Assembly (NCBI GenBank): GCA_903831455.1
Contig: CAIKXV010000005.1
Location: 1 to 61,166 of the forward strand
Length of the DNA: 61,166 nucleotides
Direction of reading: 5' to 3'
Source of the DNA: an uncultured Pseudomonadota bacterium
GTDB taxonomy: Bacteria; Pseudomonadota; Gammaproteobacteria; Burkholderiales; CAIKXV01
Below are positions 44,621 to 51,779 of this stretch, in pieces. The position numbers were made by a program, and so were the translations under genes. Each line of letters starts with the position of its first letter. Position 1 is the first letter of the stretch. The notes under the pieces are model-generated. The model ran no database searches and had not been told where the DNA came from. It saw nothing but the letters and a program-made list of their open reading frames with translations.

Positions 44621-45292
44621 ATGACGATGCGCGTGCGAGGGTTTCTGGCTGCGGTGGCAGCTCTGGCATGGATGGTTGCGGCGGGCAGCATGCCGGCCCG
44701 CGCCCAGGATGCGAGTTTCGAGCTTCAGAACAACGGCGGCACGGCGATCCGCGAGGTCTTCGTGTCGCCCAGCAGCAGCGGGCAGTGGGGGCGTGACGTC
44801 CTCGGGGCCGGCGTGATCCAGCCCGGCAACTCGCAGCGCATCACCCCGTTCGCGAAGGAGTGCATCTTCGACGTCAAGGTGGTCTGGGCGGGCGGCGCCA
44901 ACGAGGAGCGTCGCCGGCAGAACCTCTGCCAGATCTCGCGCATGACCTTCAGCGGCGGCGCCGGTGGCGTGGCGGGGGGCGTGGCCGGTGGCAGCGCCGG
45001 GGGCAGTTCCACGCCGGTCGGCTCGCGCGGTGGCGATCCCACGTTCGACCTCGTGAACGCCGGCAGCGTCTCGATCTTCGAAGTCTACGTATCCCCCTCC
45101 TCGATCAACGACTGGGGGCGCGACGTGCTGGGCTCCTCGGTGATCAGCGGGGGCAACCGCCACCGCATCCGGCCGGCGGCCAGCAGCGAGTGCGTGTTCG
45201 ACATCAAGGTCGTGTATCGCGGGGGCGGTGCCGAGGAACGGCGTCGGCAGAACCTCTGCGAGATCTCCTCGCTCACCTTCCGCCGCGACTGA
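44621..45292 (+). CDS. Secreted protein of two unnamed two-cysteine modules
   Basis: 223 residues; the ATG at 44621 follows AGGGAG and begins a Sec signal ending near SMPARAQ (residue 29). Two copies of one ~82-residue module follow: 30-110 (Cys81, Cys103) and 139-220 (Cys191, Cys213), joined by a Gly-rich linker (GGVAGGVAGGSAGGSS). Shared wording: VFVSPSS..WGRDVLG, then an RI.P turn, C.FD.KVV and EERRRQNLC.IS..TF. The same module occurs twice in the protease at 40979. No enzyme motif. Probably a periplasmic or secreted beta-sandwich-like binding unit; I know of no name for it. Confidence 0.75.
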   Translation: MTMRVRGFLAAVAALAWMVAAGSMPARAQDASFELQNNGGTAIREVFVSPSSSGQWGRDVLGAGVIQPGNSQRITPFAKECIFDVKVVWAGGANEERRRQNLCQISRMTFSGGAGGVAGGVAGGSAGGSSTPVGSRGGDPTFDLVNAGSVSIFEVYVSPSSINDWGRDVLGSSVISGGNRHRIRPAASSECVFDIKVVYRGGGAEERRRQNLCEISSLTFRRD

Positions 45293-45768
45293 CGCGGCGG
45301 TCCTCGCGCCGCGCAGACGGGTTTCGGGTCCCCCGCGGCCCAGAACCGGTCTCGGCCTCGGGCGCGGCCGCGCACCCGCCTGCGGGCGGCGCGATCGACC
45401 GGGCCGGACCGGGGCGACTCGCGCTCGACGGGGCAACCGAGGGGGGCGGGCCGATCGCCCGGGTGCAGCCGCGCCGCGCCGGGTGCCGTGGGTTCTGAGC
45501 ACGACGTCGGCGTCCGATTGCGCTTCGATCGCGTTCCACGACAGGGACGCGGCGGCGTCCCGTCCATCCCGCCCGCGGCCCGGGTCGCCGTGGAGCCGGC
45601 AGCGGGGCGCTCCCCGCCGCCAGGGCACGCGTGCAGGCCCGGGTACGGCGCGCGGCGTCGCCGGTCGCCGCGACGGGCCGTCGCCATCGCGAGGGCACCC
45701 TGCGCCCTCGGGACGCCTCGAATGCGCCCGCTCAGGCAGAATCGCAGCCGATTCACGGAGGAATCGGC
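45293..45768 (+). other. 476-bp non-coding stretch before the first Bug gene
   Basis: No reading frame here has family character; those open are Arg/Pro-rich shadows. A 7-bp GC hairpin (45293-45299 with 45307-45313) just after the stop of the two-module gene may end its transcript. CAGAAT at 45737-45742 and GGAGGA at 45757-45762 are a possible -10 and the clear ribosome-binding site of the next gene. Confidence 0.5.
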
Positions 45769-46767
45769 ATGCAACCTACGGCTTTCACGCTTGACCCGCG
45801 GACCTGCGTCTGCGCCCTGAGTGCGGCATTCGCGCTCGCCGGAGTGGCCGGCGCCGCACGCGCCGCCGAATCATGGCCCGTGCGCCCGGTGCGCTGGATC
45901 GTGCCCTTCCCCGCAGGCGGGCCGGTCGACCTCATCGCGCGTCCGGTCGCGCAGCGACTGGGCGAGGCCTGGGGACAGCCGGTGGTGCTCGACTTCCGTC
46001 CCGGCGGCGGTTCGATGATCGGCTCCGAGGCGGTGGCACGCGCGGCCCCCGATGGCTACACGATGCTGGCCACCGTTGCCCAGCATGCGATCAACCCGGC
46101 GATCCACGCCCGCATGCCCTACGACACCGTGCGCGACTTCACGCCGGTGGTGCAGGTGGCGAGTTCGCCCTTCATGCTGGTCGTGAACCCCGCGCTCCCC
46201 GTGCGCAACGTCCGCGAACTGCTGGCCACCGCGCGCGCGCGCCCGGGGCAGCTCACCTATGCCTCGGCCGGTGCGGGCAGCCTGAATCATCTCGCGGGCG
46301 AGATGCTGCGCACGGTCGGCAAGGTCGACATCGTCCATGTCCCGTACAAGGGCGGCGCGCCGGCCGTGACCGACGTGGTGGGCGGACACGTGGCCTTCAT
46401 GTTCAGCAACATCGTGGGCGTGGCGTCGCAGGTGAAGGCGGGCCGGCTGCGGCCGCTCGCCGTGACCACCGCCGCGCGCAGCCCGCTGCTGCCCGACCTG
46501 CCCACCATGGCCGAGTCCGGCGTCCCGGGCTTCGACGCCGAGTCGTGGGCGGGCGTGCTCGGGCCGGCCGGCCTGCCGCGCGCGGTAGTCGAGCGAACCG
46601 CCCGCGAGATCGATCGCCTGCTGCGGTTGCCCGAGCTTCGCGACGCGCTGCGTGCCCAGGGAGCCGAGGCGGCAGGCGGCACGCCCGAGCAGTTCGGCGC
46701 GCGCATCACCGCCGACCTGGCCCGCTGGGCCAAGGTGGCGCGGGAGTCCGGCGCCCGGGCGGACTGA
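45769..46767 (+). CDS. Bug-family (tripartite tricarboxylate transporter) periplasmic binding protein
   Basis: 332 residues with a strong GGAGGA site and a Sec signal ending near AGAARAAE. The Bug pattern is clear: RPVRWIVPFPAGGPVDLIAR, GGGSMIGSEAVARAAPDGYT, LTYASAGAGSLNHLAGEML, IVHVPYKGGAPAVTDVVGG and PTMAESGVPGFDAESW. It binds a small carboxylate or amide in the periplasm. No TctA/TctB membrane genes are near. A short nuclease gene follows after six bases. Confidence 0.9.
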   Translation: MQPTAFTLDPRTCVCALSAAFALAGVAGAARAAESWPVRPVRWIVPFPAGGPVDLIARPVAQRLGEAWGQPVVLDFRPGGGSMIGSEAVARAAPDGYTMLATVAQHAINPAIHARMPYDTVRDFTPVVQVASSPFMLVVNPALPVRNVRELLATARARPGQLTYASAGAGSLNHLAGEMLRTVGKVDIVHVPYKGGAPAVTDVVGGHVAFMFSNIVGVASQVKAGRLRPLAVTTAARSPLLPDLPTMAESGVPGFDAESWAGVLGPAGLPRAVVERTAREIDRLLRLPELRDALRAQGAEAAGGTPEQFGARITADLARWAKVARESGARAD

Positions 46768-46773
46768 GCGTCG

Positions 46774-47139
46774 ATGCGCCCGGGCTTCGTACCCGCGTGG
46801 GTCGCGGGCCTCGCGCTGGGGCTTGTGCTGATGCTCGACGCCCCGGGCGCGCGCGCCGACCTGCGTTGCCGGGCGGTGGACGGCGACACGATCCGCTGCG
46901 GCAGCGAGCGCATCCGCCTGCGCGGCGTGTATGCACCCGAGATGTCCGAGCCCGGAGGCGCCGAGGCGCGCGCGCGGCTGCAGAGGAGGCTTGACGAAGG
47001 TGAGGTCCGCCTCGATCGCCGCGGTCGAGATCGCTATGGGCGTACCCGCGCCGATGTCTACGTCGGCGGTGCGCGCATCGAGCAGCGGGACATCGGACCG
47101 AAAGGCGGACGCGGTGTTCGTGCACAGCGCAGCCGCTGA
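46774..47139 (+). CDS. Short secreted staphylococcal-nuclease-like protein
   Basis: 121 residues: signal/anchor (VAGLALGLVLMLDAPGARA), then the SNase core with VDGDTIRCGSERIRLRGVYAPE (metal-binding Asp and catalytic Arg) and the second catalytic Arg in RDRYGRTRADVYV. It ends soon after with IEQRDIGPKGGRG, a short C-terminus I recall from small thermonuclease-family proteins of Burkholderiales, so it is probably complete rather than truncated. Placed between two Bug genes. Confidence 0.75.
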   Translation: MRPGFVPAWVAGLALGLVLMLDAPGARADLRCRAVDGDTIRCGSERIRLRGVYAPEMSEPGGAEARARLQRRLDEGEVRLDRRGRDRYGRTRADVYVGGARIEQRDIGPKGGRGVRAQRSR

Positions 47140-47228
47140 TATCCTTGCGGCCAGGCCGGTGTTTCTCCGCGGGCCGCCTTGCTGATCCACCCCCGGGATG
47201 CGCGCTGCAGATGCGCCCCGCTGACGCC

Positions 47229-48269
47229 ATGACCCCGCACTCCGCTTCCATCGACTCCCTGCCGCCTCGCGCCGAATCCTCCGCCTTTCGGCGCGCGCTG
47301 CCGTGCCTGCTGCTGGCCGCGTCCGCGGGCCACGGCGCCGAGGGCCTCGCGCAGACGGCCGCCCCGGCGGCCTCGTTTCCGACCCGGCCGCTGCGGTTCG
47401 TGGTGCCCTTCGCCGCCGGCGGCGCGGCCGACGTGATGGCGCGTACCATCGGTGCGCACTTCGCGAGCGCCTGGGGCCAGCCGGCGGTGATCGACAATCG
47501 CAGCGGAGCCGGCGGGCTGATCGCGGCCGAGATCACCGCGCGGGCGGTGGCGGACGGCCATACGCTGATGCTGGCCGAGCCTGCGCTGGCGAGCCTGCCC
47601 TGGCTGCACGCGAAGCCCACGGTGGATGTGCTGCGCGACCTGGCACCGGTGGCGGGCATCGCTTCGGCCCCCCAGGTGATCACCGTCCAGCCCTCGTTGC
47701 CGGTGCGCAGCGTGCAGGAACTCGTCGCCTGGGGACGCGCGAACCCGACCCGCTTCAATTTCGGTTCGCCCAGCCGCGGCTCCACCGGGGACCTCGCGGG
47801 CGAACTGCTGCGGACGATGACCGGGGTGAACTTCACCGTCGTCACGTACAAGGGGGCCGCGCCGGCGCTGGCCGCGCTCGCCGGCGGCGAGGTGACGTTC
47901 ACCGCATCGAGCATGCTCGCGGGCATGCCGCTGGTGAAATCCGGCCGCGTACGCGCGATCGGCACCACGGGTGCGAAGCGCCACGGCGCGACGCCCGACA
48001 TCCCGAGCATGGCCGAGCAGGGGCTGCCCGGCTATCGCATCACGCAATGGTGGGGACTGGTCTCGCCCCGGGGCGTCCCGGGCAACGTGGTCGCGCGGAT
48101 CACGGCGGAGACCGGGGTCGCGCTGGCCGGAGCCGACCTGAGGGAGCGACTCGCAGCGCTGTACGCCGAGCCGATGCCGATGGACGCGCAGGCCTTCGGT
48201 GCCTTCATCCGGGAAGAGGTGGAGGCGCTGGGGCGGATCATCCGCGCAGCCGGGATCAAGCCCGAATGA
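47229..48269 (+). CDS. Bug-family periplasmic binding protein coupled to the nitrile hydratase-family genes
   Basis: 346 residues from the ATG at 47229; the frame is open from 47145. A long N-terminus precedes the signal segment (ALPCLLLAASAGHGAEGLAQ). Bug motifs: RPLRFVVPFAAGGAADVMAR, GAGGLIAAEITARAVADGH, FNFGSPSRGSTGDLAGELL, VVTYKGAAPALAALAGGE. Its stop overlaps the start of the first enzyme subunit gene (ATGA, 48266-48269), so receptor and enzyme are made together; the ligand is plausibly the nitrile or thiocyanate substrate or its product acid. Confidence 0.9.
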   Translation: MTPHSASIDSLPPRAESSAFRRALPCLLLAASAGHGAEGLAQTAAPAASFPTRPLRFVVPFAAGGAADVMARTIGAHFASAWGQPAVIDNRSGAGGLIAAEITARAVADGHTLMLAEPALASLPWLHAKPTVDVLRDLAPVAGIASAPQVITVQPSLPVRSVQELVAWGRANPTRFNFGSPSRGSTGDLAGELLRTMTGVNFTVVTYKGAAPALAALAGGEVTFTASSMLAGMPLVKSGRVRAIGTTGAKRHGATPDIPSMAEQGLPGYRITQWWGLVSPRGVPGNVVARITAETGVALAGADLRERLAALYAEPMPMDAQAFGAFIREEVEALGRIIRAAGIKPE

Positions 48270-48676
48270 GCGGCGTGCACGACATGGGGGGCGAGCCGGC
48301 CGGACCCCTCGAACTCGAGGAGCACACGCCCGGGGAGTTCGACCAGCGGGTCGACGCCATGCTGCGCCTGCTGGCCCACCCGGCAGGCGGCTACTTCACC
48401 GTCGACGCGATGCGTCGCTCGATCGAGTCCCTGCCGCCGTCGGACTACCACGGACTCGCCTACTACGAACGCTGGCTGCGCGCGGTGGCGGCGCTGGCCG
48501 TGGAGCGCGGGCTGGTCGATGCCCGGGCACTCGAGGCGCGTGTCGCCGCGATGGCGAAAGCCGATCCGGTCCCGGGGCCTCGCGACCGGCCCGCGACCGG
48601 CAGGCGCGACGCCGCGGACGACGAGGTCGGGTCGTGCGCGACCGGGGTCGCCGCCACCGGGAGGCCCGCGCGATGA
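48266..48676 (+). CDS. Nitrile hydratase/thiocyanate hydrolase family, beta N-terminal-half subunit
   Basis: 136 residues corresponding to the N-terminal half of nitrile hydratase beta: MSGVHDMGG, FTVDAMRRSIESLPPSDY and YYERWLRAVAALAVERGLVD. Arg50 sits where the active-site Arg of beta subunits is found (DEFRFGIE in Co-type enzymes). In thiocyanate hydrolase this half is a separate subunit (ScnB), as here. ATGA overlaps at both ends couple it to the receptor and to the next subunit. It could alternatively be a nitrile hydratase activator, which resembles this half. Confidence 0.78.
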   Translation: MSGVHDMGGEPAGPLELEEHTPGEFDQRVDAMLRLLAHPAGGYFTVDAMRRSIESLPPSDYHGLAYYERWLRAVAALAVERGLVDARALEARVAAMAKADPVPGPRDRPATGRRDAADDEVGSCATGVAATGRPAR

Positions 48677-49014
48677 ACGCGAGCGAACTCCCCCCCGGCA
48701 CTCGGGTGCGGGTGCGTACCGGGGACCCGATCACCCACTGCCGGACGCCGCGCTACCTGCGCGGGCACTGCGGCACGGTGGTGCGTGCGCTGGGACGGTT
48801 CCCCAACCCGGAGGAACTGGCCTACCACCGTCCCGGCCTGCCGGCGCGCGTGCTGTACCAGGTCGCCTTCGAGGCGTCCGACGTCTGGGGCGATCGTCTG
48901 GCCGAGCCGTCCTATCGCATCCACGCCGATGTCTTCGAGCACTGGCTCGAACCGATCGGGATCGACCGCATCGGGATCGACCGCATCGTGGCCGACCGCG
49001 AGGGGTCTTCATGA
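48673..49014 (+). CDS. Nitrile hydratase/thiocyanate hydrolase family, beta C-terminal-half (SH3-like) subunit
   Basis: 113 residues corresponding to the C-terminal half of nitrile hydratase beta: GTRVRVRTGDPITHCRTPRY, LRGHCGTVVRALGRF, VLYQVAFEASDVWGD. The Arg-rich HCRTPRYLRG matches HARRARYVRG, which carries the second active-site Arg. It equals ScnA of thiocyanate hydrolase in extent. The tail contains a short duplication (IGIDRIGIDRI). ATGA overlaps on both sides. Confidence 0.8.
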   Translation: MNASELPPGTRVRVRTGDPITHCRTPRYLRGHCGTVVRALGRFPNPEELAYHRPGLPARVLYQVAFEASDVWGDRLAEPSYRIHADVFEHWLEPIGIDRIGIDRIVADREGSS

Positions 49015-49649
49015 GTGCCGTTCCACCCGGGGGCGTGATCGACGACGGGCACGACGACGTACGTCCCGAATCGCGAAGGCTCGAGGCGGCGCTGCGCGGC
49101 CTGCTGCTCGAGCGTGGCGTGTTCACCGAGGAGGACCTGCGGCGGCAGATCGCCGCCACCGGGGCCCGCACGCCCCTGCTGGGTGCGCGCATCGTTGCGC
49201 GCGCGTGGGTCGATGCGCACTTTCGCGATCGCCTGCTCGAGGACGCGAAGCCCGCGCTCGCGCAGGGCTTCGCGCTCGACCTGGAGCACACGCCCGAGAT
49301 CACGATGCTCGAGAACACCGCGCAGGTCCACCACGTGGTGTGCTGCACGCTGTGCTCCTGCTACCCGCGCAACATCCTCGGCGTCCCGCCGCTCTGGTAC
49401 AAGAGCCGTGAATACCGCTCGCGCGTGGTGATCGAACCGCGCGCGGTGCTGGCGGAGTTCGGTACGCGGATCCCGCCCGAGCGCGAGATCCGCGTGGTGG
49501 ATTCGACCGCCGACATGCGCTACATGGTGATCCCGCTGCGTCCCGCTGGCACCGAAGGCTGGGACGAGGATCGGCTGGTCGCCCTGGTCACCCGCGACAG
49601 CCTGATCGGCGTCGCGCACGCACGCGATCCGGAGCCGACGCCCGACTGA
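49011..49649 (+). CDS. Nitrile hydratase alpha / thiocyanate hydrolase gamma subunit
   Basis: 212 residues. The metal centre CTLCSC (Cys112, Cys115, Cys117) is the Co(III)-type motif, where two Cys become sulfinic and sulfenic acids, followed by YPRNILGVPPLWYKS, RVVIEPRAVLAEFG and YMVIPLRPAGTEGW. An extra Cys111 precedes it where Val is usual. With the two small genes upstream it gives the three-subunit order seen in scnBAC. Whether it hydrates nitriles or hydrolyses thiocyanate cannot be told from motifs. No cobalt transporter or P47K-type activator is next to it. Confidence 0.85.
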   Translation: MSAVPPGGVIDDGHDDVRPESRRLEAALRGLLLERGVFTEEDLRRQIAATGARTPLLGARIVARAWVDAHFRDRLLEDAKPALAQGFALDLEHTPEITMLENTAQVHHVVCCTLCSCYPRNILGVPPLWYKSREYRSRVVIEPRAVLAEFGTRIPPEREIRVVDSTADMRYMVIPLRPAGTEGWDEDRLVALVTRDSLIGVAHARDPEPTPD

Positions 49650-49705
49650 CTTCGCCCCGCGCCCCGGCGGCATCCGCGCGGCCCCCGGGCCCGGGCCCGT
49701 CGGCG

Positions 49706-50521
49706 CTAGTCGATGAGCCGACCGTCCTCGCGGAACGGATGGCGAGGCCCCCAGTCGCCGAGCACCGCGGTATGGGTGACCAGCGTGGCGCCGTCCCACC
49801 GGTGCAGCTGGTAGCCCGGGGGTTCGAGCACGAAGTCGTCGCGGGTGCCGGGGGCGAGGTCGAGGGCCACCTGATGGGCAGGGCTCGGGCATACCGAGGC
49901 GACCGTCCCGGCGAAGCGCGCATGGATCGGACGGTGGAGATGGCCGCACAGCAGTCGCTCGACCTGCGGATGGCGCGCGACCACGCGCGCGAGGCCGTCG
50001 GCACCGGCCAGGCCGATCAGGTCCATGTGGCCGATGCCGGTGGCGAAGGGCGGGTGATGCATCAGGACCACGGTCGGGGCATCCGGGCGTGCGGCCAGCG
50101 TGCGATCCAGCCATTCGAGCCGCTGCGGGCAGAGTTCGCCGTGCCCGTGCCCGGGCACCTGGGTGTCGATCGCGACCAGGCGCACCGGATGGTCGTCGAT
50201 CGCGTACTGCACGAAGTCGGCATCGGCACGCAGCCAGCGGTGTCCGGGGAAGGCGCGTCGCAGCGCGTCGCGGCCATCGTGGTTTCCCGGCAGGAGATAG
50301 AGGGGCATGTCCAGCGGGGCGAGCAGTTCGCGCAGCAGCGCGTATTCGTCATCGCGCCCGTAGTCGACCAGGTCGCCGGTGGCCACCACGACGTCGGGTC
50401 GGGGATGGAGGCGGCCGATCGCCGCCACGCAGGTCTCGAGCATGCCGGCGGTATCGACCACGCCGTAGGCGCGGCGGCGACCCGCCTTGATGTGAAGGTC
50501 GGTGATCTGGCAGATGAGCAT
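49706..50521 (-). CDS. Calcineurin-like metallophosphoesterase (CpdA/Icc type)
   Basis: 271 residues with all dinuclear-metal motifs: QITDLHI near residue 5, GDLVDYG, GNHDGR, VLMHHPP and CGHLHRP. This is the class III cyclic-nucleotide phosphodiesterase pattern (CpdA/Icc), though other phosphoesters are possible. A lone minus-strand gene between the nitrile hydratase-family operon and a Bug gene; its start at 50521 faces the Bug gene across 132 bp. Confidence 0.87.
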   Translation of the reverse strand: MLICQITDLHIKAGRRRAYGVVDTAGMLETCVAAIGRLHPRPDVVVATGDLVDYGRDDEYALLRELLAPLDMPLYLLPGNHDGRDALRRAFPGHRWLRADADFVQYAIDDHPVRLVAIDTQVPGHGHGELCPQRLEWLDRTLAARPDAPTVVLMHHPPFATGIGHMDLIGLAGADGLARVVARHPQVERLLCGHLHRPIHARFAGTVASVCPSPAHQVALDLAPGTRDDFVLEPPGYQLHRWDGATLVTHTAVLGDWGPRHPFREDGRLID

Positions 50522-50653
50522 GGGCCTCTCGCCGGTGAAAGGATCGCGGCGCCGGCGCGGCGGCTTCCCCGCCGGTTCACGGCACTGTAACCTGCGGCCG
50601 CGACGCTCGCAGGCCGCGCACCGCCGGTGCAGCGCACATGATGGGAGGGGAAG

Positions 50654-51649
50654 ATGACGTTCTCGTGGATTCGTCCGGATCCGGCGCGCAGGGCGCTCGC
50701 CGTGCTGCTGGCGATCGGAACCAGCACGTGGGCGGTGGGCGGCGCCGCGCAGGCGTGGCCGCAGCGACCGCTGCGCGTGGTCGTGCCGTTTCCGGCCGGT
50801 GGCATCGTCGACATCATCGCGCGCACGCTCGCCGAGCCGATGGCGAAATCGCTCGGCCAGCCGTGGGTGGTCGAGAACCTCACCGGCGCCTCGGGATCGA
50901 TCGGCACCGACGCGGTGGCTCGCGCGCCCGCCGACGGGCACACGCTGCTGCTGGCCAGCCCCTCGCACACCACGAACCCCAGCCTCGTGAAGGCGCTGCC
51001 GTGGCATCCGCTGCGCAGTTTTTCGCCGGTGACGATGGTGGGCAGCATTCCCAACATGATCCTCGTGCACCCGGTGCTGCCGGTGAAGTCGGTGCGCGAG
51101 CTCGTCGCGCTGGCGAAGCGCCGACCCGGGGAACTCAACTACGCTTCGGCCGGGCCGGGTTCCGCCATCAACCTGGCGGCCGAGATGCTGCGCACGATGG
51201 CCGGGATCGACGTGGTGCACGTGCCCTACCGTGGCCAGCCGGAGGCGCTGGCCGCCCTCGTCGCCGGCGAGGTGCAGTTCATGCCGCTGACCGTGGCGTT
51301 GGCCGAGGCGCCCGTGCGCAGCGGCCGTGCCCGTGCGCTCGCGGTCACCTCGAACCGTCGGCTGCAGGCCTGGCCCGACCTGCCGACGGTGGCCGAGAGC
51401 GGCTACCCTGCCTACGAGGTCAGCACCTGGTTCGCCTTCCTGGCGACGGCCGGCACGCCGGAGGCCGCGGTATCGCGCCTCAATGGCGAACTGCGTGCCG
51501 CGTTGCGCACGCCGGCGGTGGAGAAGCGGCTGCTTGCGCTGGGCATGGTGATCGAGCCTGGCACGTCGGCCGAACTCGCCACGTTCCTCGAGCGCGACGT
51601 CGAGCGCTGGGCGAAGGTGGTCCGGGCGGCAGGCATCGCGCCCCAGTAG
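50654..51649 (+). CDS. Bug-family periplasmic binding protein upstream of choline-sulfatase
   Basis: 331 residues, Sec signal ending near GGAAQA. Bug motifs: RPLRVVVPFPAGGIVDIIAR, GASGSIGTDAVARAPADGH, LNYASAGPGSAINLAAEML, VVHVPYRGQPEALAALVAG, PTVAESGYPAYEVSTW. GGGAGGGGAAG before the ATG serves as ribosome-binding site. The next gene is a choline-sulfatase 130 bp on, so a choline-sulfate or related ligand is plausible. Confidence 0.9.
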   Translation: MTFSWIRPDPARRALAVLLAIGTSTWAVGGAAQAWPQRPLRVVVPFPAGGIVDIIARTLAEPMAKSLGQPWVVENLTGASGSIGTDAVARAPADGHTLLLASPSHTTNPSLVKALPWHPLRSFSPVTMVGSIPNMILVHPVLPVKSVRELVALAKRRPGELNYASAGPGSAINLAAEMLRTMAGIDVVHVPYRGQPEALAALVAGEVQFMPLTVALAEAPVRSGRARALAVTSNRRLQAWPDLPTVAESGYPAYEVSTWFAFLATAGTPEAAVSRLNGELRAALRTPAVEKRLLALGMVIEPGTSAELATFLERDVERWAKVVRAAGIAPQ

Positions 51650-51779
51650 TCCATGTCCCGGTAGTCCGCGCCCCGGCCGTCGCCAGCCCGGTCGTCCACG
51701 ACGCGGGCGCCGGCTTCCGCTTTCCCCTTTCCACCCACCCCCTGGCCGTCCACGTCCCCCGGGCTCGACGGACCTCGCG

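Noticed and set aside
46774-47139. Suspected truncation of the nuclease gene
   Set aside because: The short C-terminus with IEQRDIGPKGGRG looks like the natural end of small SNase-like proteins, and both catalytic Arg are present.
48266-48676. Nitrile hydratase activator (P14K/NhlE type)
   Set aside because: It resembles the beta N-half, but its active-site Arg position, the order before the beta C-half and the metal subunit, and coupling fit a catalytic subunit better; kept only as an alternative.
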